Shown here: positions 1 through 10,269 of the stretch, in pieces | Numbering within the stretch: position 1 is the stretch's first letter | Layout of the letters: each line of letters begins with the position of its first letter | Origin: Dryas octopetala | Taxonomy: Eukaryota; Streptophyta; Magnoliopsida; Rosales; Rosaceae | Direction: 5' to 3' | Length of the DNA: 64,000 nt | Assembly: GCA_963921425.1 (NCBI GenBank) | Contig: OY992832.1 | Span: forward strand, 7,192,001 to 7,256,000 | Position numbers and translations under genes: made by a program | Notes under the pieces: model-generated | Told to the model about the DNA's origin: nothing | Databases searched by the model: none | The model's input: only the letters and a program-made list of their open reading frames with translations

Positions 1-2254
1 GATTTGAATCTTACAATGGCAGGGGGTTTAAACTTTAACCGATTGGGCAGAGGAGGAATGTCTGATAACATTCATGATGCAGATATGGGAAGGGATCTGA
101 TGATTGGGCAACCTGCAGGCAGTGAGGTTGGTGATCGTGCAACTTCATATGAATCAAGGGGTCCCAGCTCTCGTAAGAGGAGTTTGGAAAAAGGAGGTAG
201 CTCTGTTGATAGGCCACATTTAAGGACGCAACAGGCAGATAGTGTTGAAGGAACTGTCATTGATCGTGATGGTGATGAAGTTACTGATGGTAGACAATAT
301 TCAGCTGGGCCTTCAAAACGCGCTCGTGACTCAGATATTTTTGATACATACTGCTCATCTGGTGCTGGTCCCAGTCATTCAGTGGGTCTTGAAATTTATG
401 CTGATGGTAATAGAGTATCTTCATATCAGCAAGGTAGTGACCAATTCGTAGGAATCCATTCAAATAGGGATTCAGCACGTGCATCGTCAGTCATTGCAAT
501 GGATACAATCTGTCAGAGTACAGATGCTGACTCTATGGAAAGTGTTGAAAATTATCCGGGAGATGTTGATGATGTTCATTTTCCCTGTTCTAGTACATAT
601 GGCAATCTGGACATGAATGATACATCAGAATTGAATTATAGTAATCAAGCTCAGCGGAGCATTGGTTTCCAACCAGTTGCTGTTGTAGCTCCTGGGGAAA
701 TGGGTGTTAGTAGTACAAATGATGGGGAAGAAATTTTCAATGCTGAAACTGTGACTGCTCAGGCCCGGGATGGGATTAGTTTTGGGATTAGTGGAGGGAG
801 TGTTGGAATGTGTGCTAGTCATGAAGCTGAGATTCATGGAGCTGATGTATCTGTCCATAGAGCAGATAGCGTAGTTGGTGATGTGGAACCCAGAACAGAA
901 GATGCTGAAAACCAGGGCCAGACAGGTGAATCTGCCCCAGATCCTGGACTAATGGATGAAGTTGTCCCTGATGAAATAAACAGGGAAGATCCTAACGGTG
1001 ACAGCCAGGAGATGCTATCTCGATCTGTAGGGAGGGCTGATAGTGGTTCAAAGATTGATGGTTCTACTAAGGCTGAATCTGTGGAAAGTGGTGAAAAGAT
1101 TAGTCAAAGTTGCAAGTTGGAGAACAGTGCCCGCCCTTCTCTTTCATGCAATGCTAATGTATACTCCAATTATAGAACAACCAAGAAGGAGGTCAAAAAT
1201 GCTGGCAAATCTTCATTTACGAACAATTGTGTGTACCAAGAACAAGAGTATGCAGTTGCCAGTGGGATAGGTAAAATCCATCTACCTCAGTACTTTACTG
1301 GTTTTTGGGTAATTATGCCCCACATTTTCATGGCTTGCCTCCCAACTCTTCTTCCAAAGACACTTTGTACAATTATGAACACAGATTCTTCTGTTCTTTC
1401 TTATTTTTATTTTTATTGGTGGAGGATGACTAAGATTTTCAGGCAATACCCCTTCCTCAATGCCTTTTTGTTATAGAAGTTGAAAAGTTATGCTTACTAC
1501 TTAACATTTTTGTAAGTGACAATTAAATGTTGTAATGTGATGCTACATCATGGTTGACTCCATCATAAGAATATAGATAACAAACTTTTACTGCATCTTT
1601 TGGGTCCACCGGACCACCGATTGCTATGCAAGTGCTTGGTTATATATATTTATAAAATTTTAAAAATGAAGGTCTACTCATTTGTATTCGTTTATGCTTT
1701 TGTTTGGTATTATGCAGGACCTCCGAAAGGTGAGAGCAATTATGAAGAACCTATGGAATTTGATCCAATTGGCCATCACAACCAGTTCTGCCCCTGGGTC
1801 AATGGGAATGTTGCTGCTGCTGGCGGTAGTAGCTGTGGCCCAGGTACTAGTGCTGATGCTGTTGCACTTTGTGGGTGGCAGCTGACCTTAGACGCTCTTG
1901 ATGCTTTGCGTTCGCTGGGGCATGCTGCAATTCAGACAGTACAGTCTGAGTCAGCAGCATCTTTATACAAGGTTTGCTTCTTTTACATTTAATTTATGGC
2001 ATTGTAGATCCTACTATGATCAAGCAACGGATGTTTAGGGTATAAGTTTTGGTTCCTCTGATGCCACCAAGTCCTTCACAAGAGTCAATGAATGCATGAA
2101 GAATAACCCACTCTCTTGTCTTCTTAAGATTTAAACAATATCTTGTTACACTTTGTGCATTGACTTGAATTTGTACTTACAGGATGATCACCAAAATCCT
2201 GGCCAGAAACTTCTTCAAAACCACTCTATAAGTCGAAGCCATGGGCAATATTGA
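1..2254 (+). CDS. C3HC-type zinc finger protein (ILP1/NIPA-like), 3' part
   Basis: The 5' part lies outside the window. Three exons can be placed: 1-1270, 1718-1971 and 2183-2254, all with GT-AG borders and compatible phases (1 then 0). The first exon encodes over 420 residues of acidic, Ser-rich, low-order sequence with basic patches (GPSSRKRSLEKGG, GPSKRARDSD). The second exon carries the conserved core with FDPIGHHNQFCPWVNG, the His/Cys arrangement of the C-terminal zinc-binding (Rsm1-like) half of C3HC proteins, followed by GWQLTLDALDALRSLGHAA. The protein ends SRSHGQY. In this family (animal NIPA, plant ILP1/IAP-like) the proteins are nuclear and linked to cell-cycle or ubiquitin functions; that role is known for relatives and only inferred here. 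The N-terminal BIR-like/C3HC half is not visible. Confidence 0.72.
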
Positions 2255-3799
2255 GATGAGCCATGAAGGTACTTGCAATTACAGGTAAACGTTTCACTAG
2301 AAGAAGCATTATTGCTACTTTTGAACTCATTAGCAAACGCCTGTTTTTTATCTCTTATGTGCAACTGCATCACATTGTAAAATCTCTGGACCAGGCCCCT
2401 CTTTCAGTTGTGCAGCTTCTGTTTGATGATCTGTGTAGGGTTTGTAGGCCCAGAGTGATGTTGCTAGTGTTGGGCTTCTGCCCTTCAGAGTATCAAAAAA
2501 AAAAAAAAAAAAAAAAATCTCTGGATCAACGAATAGACAAGTAGGATTTTTTTTTTTTCCACTCTCTCTAGTCTCTTTGAAATTGAAAATCTGTTTCATT
2601 TATTAATAGCATCTGCATTGGGTTCAAGGACGCTGAACTTATTTGAGCCGGTTGATTTGATCATTTTAGCATTTGGGTTTTCAGGTTCTATCTTAAGCAT
2701 TTACAGTTCCATGCCTTGTTCTGACTTATGCTGATGCATTAGTATTCCCAGTGATCCTGTTTTACACCTATATATAATCAAGGGAAAACAACAATCCTTT
2801 TCTTTGGTTGCCATGTGTTCTCTGCTGCAGTCTAGTATTTATTTATTTTTTATTTTGTTTCCGAAACTCGTGTATATGTTCTTTGTAGGATCTGAAACCT
2901 CATCATTCAGTGTTGAAAGGAAATCCAAAGCAAGTTTCGCTAGTTGCAATTGGAGCTGGTGCTGAGAAAAGTTTCACTAGTTGCAAATGGTGGTGTTATT
3001 TATATCGATACGGGAGTCTTAAATGCATTTTTATGCAGGCCTTTAATTTCCTCGTCCGTTTTTATTTTATTTTAAAATTTGAAGATGTTTTGCACTATTA
3101 TTTAGGAGATGAGTTATGTGACAGATGGACTAATTCGATTAAACATGTTTGAACAAATAATCCTCCACAACTTGCTTTAATGTTATTAAGTCTTATAACA
3201 GTGATACTGTGTATGAGATGAGATTTCGCAGAGCCAGTGGAAAAAAACTTATCTATCACGGGCGTAGAAAAATTATTGGGTATATACCCCTTGTCCATAT
3301 GAGGGGAGAGAGGGAGAGAACAATGGGTGTATAACTCCGTGACATGGAAGTTTTACTCTAGGTTAGCTCCTTTCTACTAAATCTTTATGTCCACACAAAA
3401 TTCTAATCCAAAGCAAGTGTATAGTGGCTAAAATTAACTGTTGGAACATTGTCAAACTCAAACTGGCCGACCACTGAAGTAACTTGTTCATTTCATGTTT
3501 TTTACTCTACTCTGGCCTAGAATGAAGTGGTGTGTGCAAAGAAGCAATGGGAAGGAAGCACATTATATGCAAAGTTAAAGCAATTTACTGGAAAATGTAA
3601 AATCCAAAACTTGAGTTTTGTTCCCATGGGCAGTTGTGACTTGTGAGAGGGAAAACGAAAGAGCTCTGGTCTGGATTTAATCGCAGACAATCTGTGAAAT
3701 CCAACCTCAACCAATCAGATTTAAGCAAACTGCCAGGTACGTGTGACTGACAGATACTATTAAAACCACTTGGATGATGATATTACCAAAAGGAGGCCA

Positions 3800-3843
<44 letters not shown>

Positions 3844-3861
3844 CTCTCCCCTCCAAAAACC
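2255..3861. other. Spacer between ILP1-like and mTERF genes
   Basis: No convincing gene. It holds an A-run near 2495-2517, and a tag/GATCTGAAACC junction near 2889 that resembles an acceptor site and may begin an alternative or 3'UTR exon of the upstream gene. A TATTAAAA box at 3759-3766 lies about 100 bp before the mTERF start codon. Confidence 0.5.
3803..3842 (+). repeat. CT microsatellite in mTERF 5' leader
   Basis: About 20 CT units directly before the mTERF start codon. Similar CT or GA tracts precede SPS3 and ARF6 in this window. Such pyrimidine tracts are common in plant leaders and core promoters. Confidence 0.85.
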
Positions 3862-4797
3862 ATGCCAATAACAGCAGCAGCAGTGGCTTTGCAGTCTTCT
3901 CTATGCTTCTCTTCTCATAATCCACCATCTACTCCCTCCAATTCCCAAGCATCAGCATCAAACACAAGCACAAACACCCTTTTGACAGCAAAACCCAAAA
4001 GCCTTCTCCAAAAGCACCCACTCTACACACCCACGCACACCAAACTGTCCCTCCAATTCAAAGAGAAAATCCTATGCCTTGAAATCATGGGGGTTGATGC
4101 AGGTAAGGCACTCTCCCAAAATCCATCTCTCCACACTGCCACTCTGGACTCCATCCACACCATTATCTCCTTCCTCCAATCCAAAGGCATACACCAAAAG
4201 GACTTGGCCAAGATCTTTGGCATGTGTCCCATCATCCTCACCTCCAACATCAAAACTGACCTCAGCCCAGTTTTCAACTTTCTCTCAGAAGACCTTCATG
4301 TCCCAGAACACAACTTCAGAAGGGTCATCAACAAGTGCCCAAGATTGCTTGCTTCAAGTGTGAGAGACCAGCTCAAACCAGCTCTGGTCTATGTTCAGAG
4401 ACTTGGGTTCAAGGACTTGGAGGCCTTGGCTTATCATGATGCTGTATTGCTGGTGTCCAGTGTGGAGAAGACCTTGATGCCCAAACTGGAGTACTTGGAG
4501 AGTTTGGGGTTCCCAAGGGATGAGGCTGTGGGGATGGTGCTGAGGTGCCCAGCATTGTTAACCTTCAGTATTGAGAACAACTTTAAGCCCAAGTTTGAGT
4601 ACTTTGCTGGGGAGATGGGGAAGAGATTGGAGGACTTGAAGGAGTTTCCTCAGTACTTTGCTTTTAGCTTGGAGAAGAGGATAAAACCAAGGCACATAGA
4701 AATTGTGCAGAGTGGAATGGAATTGCCTTTGCCACTGATGCTTAAGACCACTGATGATGAATTTAGGGAGTTGCTGAGGCAATTAGGGAGTGGATGA
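3862..4797 (+). CDS. mTERF family protein, probably chloroplast
   Basis: Intronless gene for 311 residues. The first roughly 60 residues are rich in Ser, Thr and Ala with almost no acidic residues, as in a plastid or mitochondrial transit peptide. From about residue 75 the protein is built of repeated mTERF helices with the typical hydrophobic and Pro pattern (for example ILTSNIKTDLSPVFNFL, LLASSVRDQLKPALVYVQRLG, LLTFSIENNFKPKFEY, FAFSLEKRIKPRH). mTERF proteins bind organellar nucleic acid and affect transcription, splicing or ribosome assembly; which of these applies is not visible. The start is the first ATG after the CT-rich leader. The next gene is SPS3, and in Arabidopsis At2g34620 (mTERF) adjoins At2g34630 (SPS3) as I recall, so this is probably the At2g34620 ortholog. 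Confidence 0.9.
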   Translation: MPITAAAVALQSSLCFSSHNPPSTPSNSQASASNTSTNTLLTAKPKSLLQKHPLYTPTHTKLSLQFKEKILCLEIMGVDAGKALSQNPSLHTATLDSIHTIISFLQSKGIHQKDLAKIFGMCPIILTSNIKTDLSPVFNFLSEDLHVPEHNFRRVINKCPRLLASSVRDQLKPALVYVQRLGFKDLEALAYHDAVLLVSSVEKTLMPKLEYLESLGFPRDEAVGMVLRCPALLTFSIENNFKPKFEYFAGEMGKRLEDLKEFPQYFAFSLEKRIKPRHIEIVQSGMELPLPLMLKTTDDEFRELLRQLGSG

Positions 4798-5606
4798 AAG
4801 CCTGAGCATTTCCAAATTGTCCTCTCACTCACTTTCTCTCTTTGCAACCTTCTGAGACTCTACTTTTCATTTTACAAGGTCATCTTAGTTCAGTAGATTG
4901 TGTATTACCTGTATTTTATAGATTTGAAAGATAAAACCGTCTTTGTGTATTACATGCACTCTGAACATGTATTGTTTCTTGTAAATACTCACATCAACAT
5001 TAACGTGAGCAGGCAATTTCTCATCAGAAAAAGGAAAACCTCTGTCTTGGCATAGGAAATCTGTATAATATAAACACAAAAAATACTCTCACCAAAAATT
5101 TTGTTTTCTTCTAAATTTTTAGATACCAAACAATGGCATATGACTATCTTAACTAAAAGTAATTTGTGCTCAAAGTGGAAGCAAAAATAAACAAACATAA
5201 CATTGACATATCAATTGGATTTTTTATTTTTTTTATGGGGAATATTTATTGTTGTCTAAAAGATTAAAAATATATTTTGATGCTCATAGTTTTATTAACG
5301 ATTAAATTGAACCTCATATCTAAACTTCCAACTTCCAAAGTCCAAACCAAACTATCCTTGGCATTCATAGTTACCTGACATCAATAAGATTGCCACTAGC
5401 ATTATTGTTCTATTATTAAGCATCAAACTTCTGTTTGACCAAAAGAAAAAAAGTCATTGAACTCATTAGTGAAATATGGGTAGTGTTGCTTAAAAAAAAA
5501 AAAAACAGAGAAACATGGGTAGGGTCCAATTACTAACCAACCCTTAAGAAAAAAAAAATATATATATGCGTGTGATTACATGGCTGAGCTTGGCCGTCGT
5601 CGATTA
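4798..5606. other. Spacer 3' of mTERF
   Basis: AT-rich sequence with the presumed mTERF 3'UTR and several A-runs. I see no gene. It ends at the TTA (5604-5606) that is the proposed target site of the Harbinger element. Confidence 0.5.
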
Positions 5607-5661
5607 GTGCTGTGACCCAATTCTCACATTTATGGTGCTGTGACCCATTTTGGGTCACAGT
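5607..5661. repeat. Left terminal region of Harbinger element
   Basis: Holds TGTGACCC at 5611-5618 and again near 5639, followed by GGGTCACA near 5653, so the end itself folds into a small inverted repeat. The TTA just outside is the proposed target duplication. Confidence 0.6.
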
Positions 5662-5865
5662 GTTTTATACATATTTAAAATATGTCTAATATTGATTAAA
5701 TGATGTTTAATTGATAATTTAAAATTTAAAGTATAATAAAAATTATTCTATTGGTCTTATTTTAATGAGATCTTTAAAATAAGATCAATATTGAATATAT
5801 TTAAAATAAGAAAATTTCATAAATTAGATAACATAAGCCTTACAACATTGGGACTTCAACAACCA

Positions 5866-5962
5866 CAAACAAGAAAAACAACACGATGATTTAAAGGAAA
5901 AACAAGAACAACACGATCACTAAAAGAAAAAACAAGAACAACACGATCACTAAAAGAAAAAA
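5866..5962. repeat. 30-bp tandem repeat, 3 copies
   Basis: Three copies of a unit built on caagaacaacacgatcac followed by an A-rich stretch; the last two are near identical and the first is diverged. It lies between the left end of the transposon and the stop codon of its Cys-rich gene and runs into a CAA tract. Confidence 0.75.
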
Positions 5963-6015
5963 CAACAACAACAACAACAATTGCATTCGACATGACAGGA
6001 AATGAAGCGAACTTC

Positions 6016-6462
6016 TTATTCGGAGTCCGATGATGAAGAATTGACACCCCCGTAATTATACCAATCTGAGATCTTCTGTTCGGTTTCACACTCATCACAT
6101 GGTTGAATCGGAGGGTTCTTCCCGCAGGTGCATGGCACGGGTGGTTTGGGCTCTGGCAGGTGGTTCAACCATTGGTGGCGAAGATTTGGGTGGTTGGCTA
6201 GATCCTTGAGCTCCAATCTCTTGCAAAATGCACACAAAGGGACCAAAATATCATCCGAACACTTGCAGCACCTCCAGTCTGGTTCTTTTGCACGCTCCAT
6301 CATTAAACAATAATCGCACAATGGTGCAGCACAGTTAGGGAGGCACTTACAGAAGCTTTGATCGCACTGTTGTTTGGAGCTCTCACCGGTGCCTTGCTTG
6401 GAGATCTCACCAACACCTTGCTTGGAGCTCTCACCGACACTTTGCTTGGAAGAGGAAGCCAT
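6016..6462 (-). CDS. Cys-rich protein with three CxC-x8-CxxC units, third gene of the Harbinger element
   Basis: Encodes 148 residues. Residues 4-31 are a short repeat of SKQ-x-x-GE type, encoded by three copies of a 24-bp unit. Three Cys units follow with identical internal spacing: C38-x-C40-x8-C49-x-x-C52, C66-x-C68-x8-C77-x-x-C80, and C111-x-C113-x8-C122-x-x-C125. A Pro precedes the third Cys of each unit, and W64, W98 and W134 lie in the linkers. This looks like three treble-clef or ribbon-type zinc modules. The tail is NSSSSDSE. The start at 6462 is preferred over an in-frame ATG at 6567 because a TATA box at 6510-6520 lies between them. I do not recognise the family. Its place beside the transposase, same strand and own promoter suggest a transposon gene, possibly a DNA- or protein-binding helper; captured host sequence is the alternative. 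Confidence 0.72.
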   Translation of the reverse strand: MASSSKQSVGESSKQGVGEISKQGTGESSKQQCDQSFCKCLPNCAAPLCDYCLMMERAKEPDWRCCKCSDDILVPLCAFCKRLELKDLANHPNLRHQWLNHLPEPKPPVPCTCGKNPPIQPCDECETEQKISDWYNYGGVNSSSSDSE

Positions 6463-6509
6463 TTCTAAATGATAGTTATGTGGATGTGTTGGCCTTATAG
6501 TTAAACCTT

Positions 6510-6520
6510 GGTATTTATAG
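6510..6520 (-). promoter_or_regulatory. TATA box of the Cys-rich gene
   Basis: CTATAAATACC on the minus strand, about 48 bp before the ATG at 6462. The same 10-mer TATAAATACC precedes the transposase. Confidence 0.6.
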
Positions 6521-6858
6521 GGAAAAAATGTGCATAACTTGCCCATTGGATTCCCTGATGGATTCACAAATACTCGAATCTCACATGTGAAGCAACAGTG
6601 TTATGCATGTGATGGAGTGTGGAGTCAGTGTATAGTCTTGTCATTGGTTCAGTGAATTATTTTGCTATATGTGATGGTTGTGTCATGTCATGTCAGCTAA
6701 GAGAAATCAATGCCTTTATTTCATTTCACAAACTGCAACTGACAAACATAAACACACTTAAACGGCAAATACAAAGACAAATAACAAACTTCAGGATCAA
6801 CTGCGAAGATTAGCCTAACAAATCATAATGAGAACAATATTGACGAACCATGATCCAG

Positions 6859-8127
6859 TCAATATGTTGGAGCAAGTGGTGGGTTCTCCTCTCGGATCCA
6901 GATGTGCTCAATCAAATTAGTTTTTAGGGATTCGTTGACATTTCGGTCCCTAAGCAAATTCCGACGAACATTCATCTCAGGTAATGATGATGGAGCGGCA
7001 CCGGTCGGACATGGTTCTACACCTTCGTATTCAGCTTCTGCCCTTCTAGTGCTCGCTTCTGGGTCTATTGGGTCATCCCTACCGTCATCCTCAGGGCGCT
7101 CATCCTCCACGATCATATTGTGCAATATTATGCACGCCTTCATGATATACCCAAGCTCAATCGGACGCCAATAACGAGCAGGTCGTTTTATAATCTGCCA
7201 CCGGGCTTTTAAAATTCCGAACGCCCTCTCCACATCCTTCCTGTATCCCTCCTGTCGAGCGGCAAACAACTTATGGTGGGGAAGAACGGAACTGTGCAAT
7301 GTAGTGATAAGAGTTGACCATTGAGGGTAGATCCCATCTGCAAGAAAGTATGGAATGGTGTAGTCTATCCCATTCACAGTGAATTTCACCCTGTGGTTTC
7401 GGCCGGAAATCATATCATCAAAGAGATGAGAACAGTCCAGCACATTGATATCATTATTCGACCCAGGTATACCAAAATTTGCATGCCATATCCACGTGTC
7501 GTACCCAGCAACGGCTTCAAGGATAACTGTTGGGACACGATAATGCCCACGGTACACAGCTTGCTCGGCCATTGGGCAATTTTGCCATACCCAATGCATG
7601 CAATCCAAGCTACCAATCATACCTGGAAATCCTCTACGGCTCCCCTTTCGCAAAAGTTTCCTCAAATCGGTCGGGGTAGGCCTCCGGAGATACTCTGGTC
7701 CGAAGACGTCAGTGATGGCTCTCACGAACTTCAAGAATGACTGTCGTATGGTGGTTTGGCTAATGGTCATTGACTCTGAGACCAAATCATATGGAATGCC
7801 ATATGCCATCACCCGCGGTGCTGCAGTCACCTTTTGGTGAGGTGTGCAACCCACTCTACCGACGACATCAACTATTGGCCGGAAATACTCATCCTGGAGG
7901 CAAACCGCTTCGAGAATTCTATTGAATAGCGGTTGGTGCATGCGGTATCGCCTGCGGAAAGTCACGGTGTCCTCGATTGGTGAGGGGATGAAGTAGTTGT
8001 CCATGAGACGTTCGTGGGCGGCTTCTCGATTCCGGTGTGTGTACCGGCGATTTGAAGAAGTACCGCCATGCCTTGGTGTACCGGCGACGACGGTATGACC
8101 CATTGACACAATCAACTTACCCACCAT
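6859..8127 (-). CDS. PIF/Harbinger DDE transposase
   Basis: Encodes 422 residues. The helix-turn-helix-like N-terminal half contains RFRM-type FRRRYRMHQPLFNRIL and the EYLRRPTPTDL block. The DDE nuclease has D175 in IGSLDCMHW, D226 in GSNNDINVL and E300 in KDVERAFGILKARW, with YFLADGIYPQW between, all as in plant PIF/Harbinger transposases annotated as nuclease HARBI1-like. The protein would cut and paste the element at TTA/TAA sites together with the ORF1 protein. An in-frame TGA at 8152-8154 separates this start from an upstream ATG at 8209-8211 that would encode MNTLYVYSSSSSSSDSDAE. The true N-terminus may have been about 28 residues longer, so this copy could be slightly shortened although the catalytic domain is whole. 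Confidence 0.92.
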   Translation of the reverse strand: MVGKLIVSMGHTVVAGTPRHGGTSSNRRYTHRNREAAHERLMDNYFIPSPIEDTVTFRRRYRMHQPLFNRILEAVCLQDEYFRPIVDVVGRVGCTPHQKVTAAPRVMAYGIPYDLVSESMTISQTTIRQSFLKFVRAITDVFGPEYLRRPTPTDLRKLLRKGSRRGFPGMIGSLDCMHWVWQNCPMAEQAVYRGHYRVPTVILEAVAGYDTWIWHANFGIPGSNNDINVLDCSHLFDDMISGRNHRVKFTVNGIDYTIPYFLADGIYPQWSTLITTLHSSVLPHHKLFAARQEGYRKDVERAFGILKARWQIIKRPARYWRPIELGYIMKACIILHNMIVEDERPEDDGRDDPIDPEASTRRAEAEYEGVEPCPTGAAPSSLPEMNVRRNLLRDRNVNESLKTNLIEHIWIREENPPLAPTY

Positions 8128-8275
8128 CTCCCTTCCATCCTCTTCCCTATCTCATTCAGCATCAGAGTCCGAAGACGAGGAGGAGGATGAATACACATAC
8201 AAAGTATTCATTTGGGTGTTTATGGAATGAGAAATGATCCTGAAATAAGATTGAGTGTAACATGGTAAATATAGT

Positions 8276-8286
8276 GGTATTTATAC
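8276..8286 (-). promoter_or_regulatory. TATA box of the transposase gene
   Basis: GTATAAATACC on the minus strand, about 65 bp before the ATG at 8211 and 150 bp before the ATG at 8127. It shares a 10-mer with the TATA box of the Cys-rich gene. Confidence 0.55.
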
Positions 8287-8578
8287 TGAAACCACTTGCA
8301 TTTGAGATAAGGAATGAATGGTCCACATTCATTTGCTTTATGATGGTGTAGTCATTTCATGCATCAGTCTTATCTACTGTAAAGCATGCATCAGTCTGTG
8401 GTTAATAAGGGAGAATCCAATGTTGGGTGGAAATGCAAACATGAATTGAATAAATAGCAAACCATGACTTAAAACAAGATTGACGTTCAAATTAAAGGAT
8501 ACAATTAAAGAGCAAACATAATTTAAAACAAGATTAACATTCAAACTAAAAAACACAATTAAAGAGCAAGGTCTAATT

Positions 8579-9905
8579 CTAATTATTAGGCGGGTACCCC
8601 TGGTTTGAGTGATTGAGGTTGGAAAGATCCGGGTAGTATCCAGATGGAGTGCACTCCGAATGGTGGTTAGCACGCATTTGCCTCCTTGCAATGACTTCAG
8701 CCATCTTTTGCTCCCAATACATCCGTTGCCCATCATTCATTTTGGAGAGGTCTTGGCCCATAATATTTTGTTCTTCCCATTCTAGCTGCCTCTCGATCCT
8801 CATCCTTTCTCTTGCTTCCTTTGCAGCGTCTCTTTCACTCCTTGCACGCTCTCTGTCAAGTCTCGTTTGTATGAAAATCCTTGAATTTTCATTATAATGA
8901 TCTACTGCCTCAACCATATGAGTTTGGACGGGCTCGGCTGCCTTGGCCCATTTTGCATGGTTTCTCCCTGGTGGCCTTGGCCGCGAGGAACCTATTGGTT
9001 GGAATGGTGGTGGGTTTTCGTCCTCGCCAAGTGGTATGACTGGATCGGTCTCCTCGGGATCATCATCGGCGGGAGTGTCGGCATCGTCGGTGGCGGGGGT
9101 CTCTGAATCACTAACCCGAACAGGAGCATGAACCGCAGCATACTTTGCACTTTCCTTAATTATTTCCCAAATGTGCACCCATGGAAACTTGAATCCAGTC
9201 TTGTTTCGAAAGCCTTCAAGTGCTTGCGTAAACTACAATAATAAAATTAAAATTAAAATATATAAATTTTCTTGTGGAAATGCAAACATAACTTAAATAA
9301 ATAGTAAATTTGCTACATTTATAAACAAAACAAAAACCATAATCATACAAATATATAAATATGCTTGATAGATAAACAAAATACAATATAATAATATCAT
9401 TATATAAATATGCTACATTTATAAACACAACCAAAAATAATCATACAAATATATAAATATGTTTGATACATATACAAAACAATAAAATAGTAATACCATT
9501 ATATAAATATGCTTCATTTATAAACAAAACATATAATAATTATACAAATATATAAATATGCTTGATAATTGGATAAAACGAAAAATAATCATGCAAATAT
9601 ATAAATGCATAAAAACTTACCACATTGGCATCATTTGCACCGCTTGCACGCATTCGCTCGGCCTCCAATAAGCAAGCATAAAATTTGTTGCAATCACGCG
9701 CAATATCTTTGAATCGTGCTTTAACACCGCCAACCTTACGAATTGTTTCACCCCCCATGTTACGCTTGAAAATTTGATAAATTTGTTCCCAAAGCATGTC
9801 GGCTCTATTTTGGGCACCAAGACAACTGTCGGGAGACCTCTCTAGGTATGCCATCACTAGGGCTTCATCTTCAGCTACCACCCAAGCACTTCCTCTTGGA
9901 GCCAT
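8579..9905 (-). CDS. Harbinger ORF1: Myb/SANT DNA-binding protein
   Basis: Two exons, 9621-9905 and 8579-9232, joined in phase 0 across a 388-bp AT-rich intron (GT at 9620, AG at 9233), giving 312 residues. Exon 1 is a Myb/SANT trihelix-like domain (AWVVAEDEALVMAYLERS, then MLWEQIYQIFKR, then ARFKDIARDCNKFYACLLEAE). Exon 2 begins FTQALEGFRNKTGFKF, continues with an acidic, Pro-rich linker, and ends in a long charged coiled coil typical of the NAM-associated C-terminal domain. Plant genomes often mislabel such proteins as glutathione S-transferase T3-like. In PIF/Harbinger elements this protein binds the transposon ends and helps import and recruit the transposase. The start MAPRGSAW at 9905 is chosen over an upstream in-frame ATG because the family begins near this point. 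Confidence 0.85.
9312..9600. repeat. Roughly 100-bp tandem repeat in the ORF1 intron
   Basis: Three copies starting near 9312, 9412 and 9511, each opening with gct(a/t)catttataaac and containing catacaaatatataaatatg. The repeat fills most of the ORF1 intron. Confidence 0.75.
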
Positions 9906-9983
9906 GACAAAGAAAAAAAAATTTTGTGTAAATTTGGTAAACAAAGGTTGTAAATTGTGATGAAACCATATGAGTGTTGTGTG

Positions 9984-9994
9984 ATATATATAGA
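9984..9994 (-). promoter_or_regulatory. TATA box of ORF1
   Basis: TCTATATATATC on the minus strand, about 80 bp before the ORF1 ATG at 9905. All three genes of the element therefore appear to have their own core promoter. Confidence 0.5.
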
Positions 9995-10136
9995 CCCATT
10001 TGAAAATATAGCTGTTGGAGGGTTTGGGGAATTTTTTAAAATTTTTTTGAAATTTTTTGGCAATTTTTCGGATATTATATCTATTTTAAATGATTTATTA
10101 AATATTTGTTTTAAAAAAAAAGGATATGGCCGATCT

Positions 10137-10269
10137 GGACCGTTGATTATCAACGGTCCATTAATCTCAGCCTTTGATCCATTTCCGGCCCATCTAAAAA
10201 AAAAAAAAAATTACAAACCGCAGCAGCCGTTGATCACCAACGGTCATCTCATCTGGACCGTTGGTGACC
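10137..10269. repeat. Subterminal CCGTTG/CAACGG palindromes
   Basis: GGACCGTTGAT and its inverse ATCAACGGTCC face each other around one base (10137-10159). CCGTTGATCACCAACGG follows at 10227-10243 and GGACCGTTGGTGACC at 10255-10269. CCGTTG fits the MYB core CNGTTR, so these are candidate binding sites for the element's Myb/SANT protein. Confidence 0.55.

Noticed and set aside
7321-7740. Plus-strand frame opposite the transposase
   Set aside because: Shadow of the transposase coding strand.
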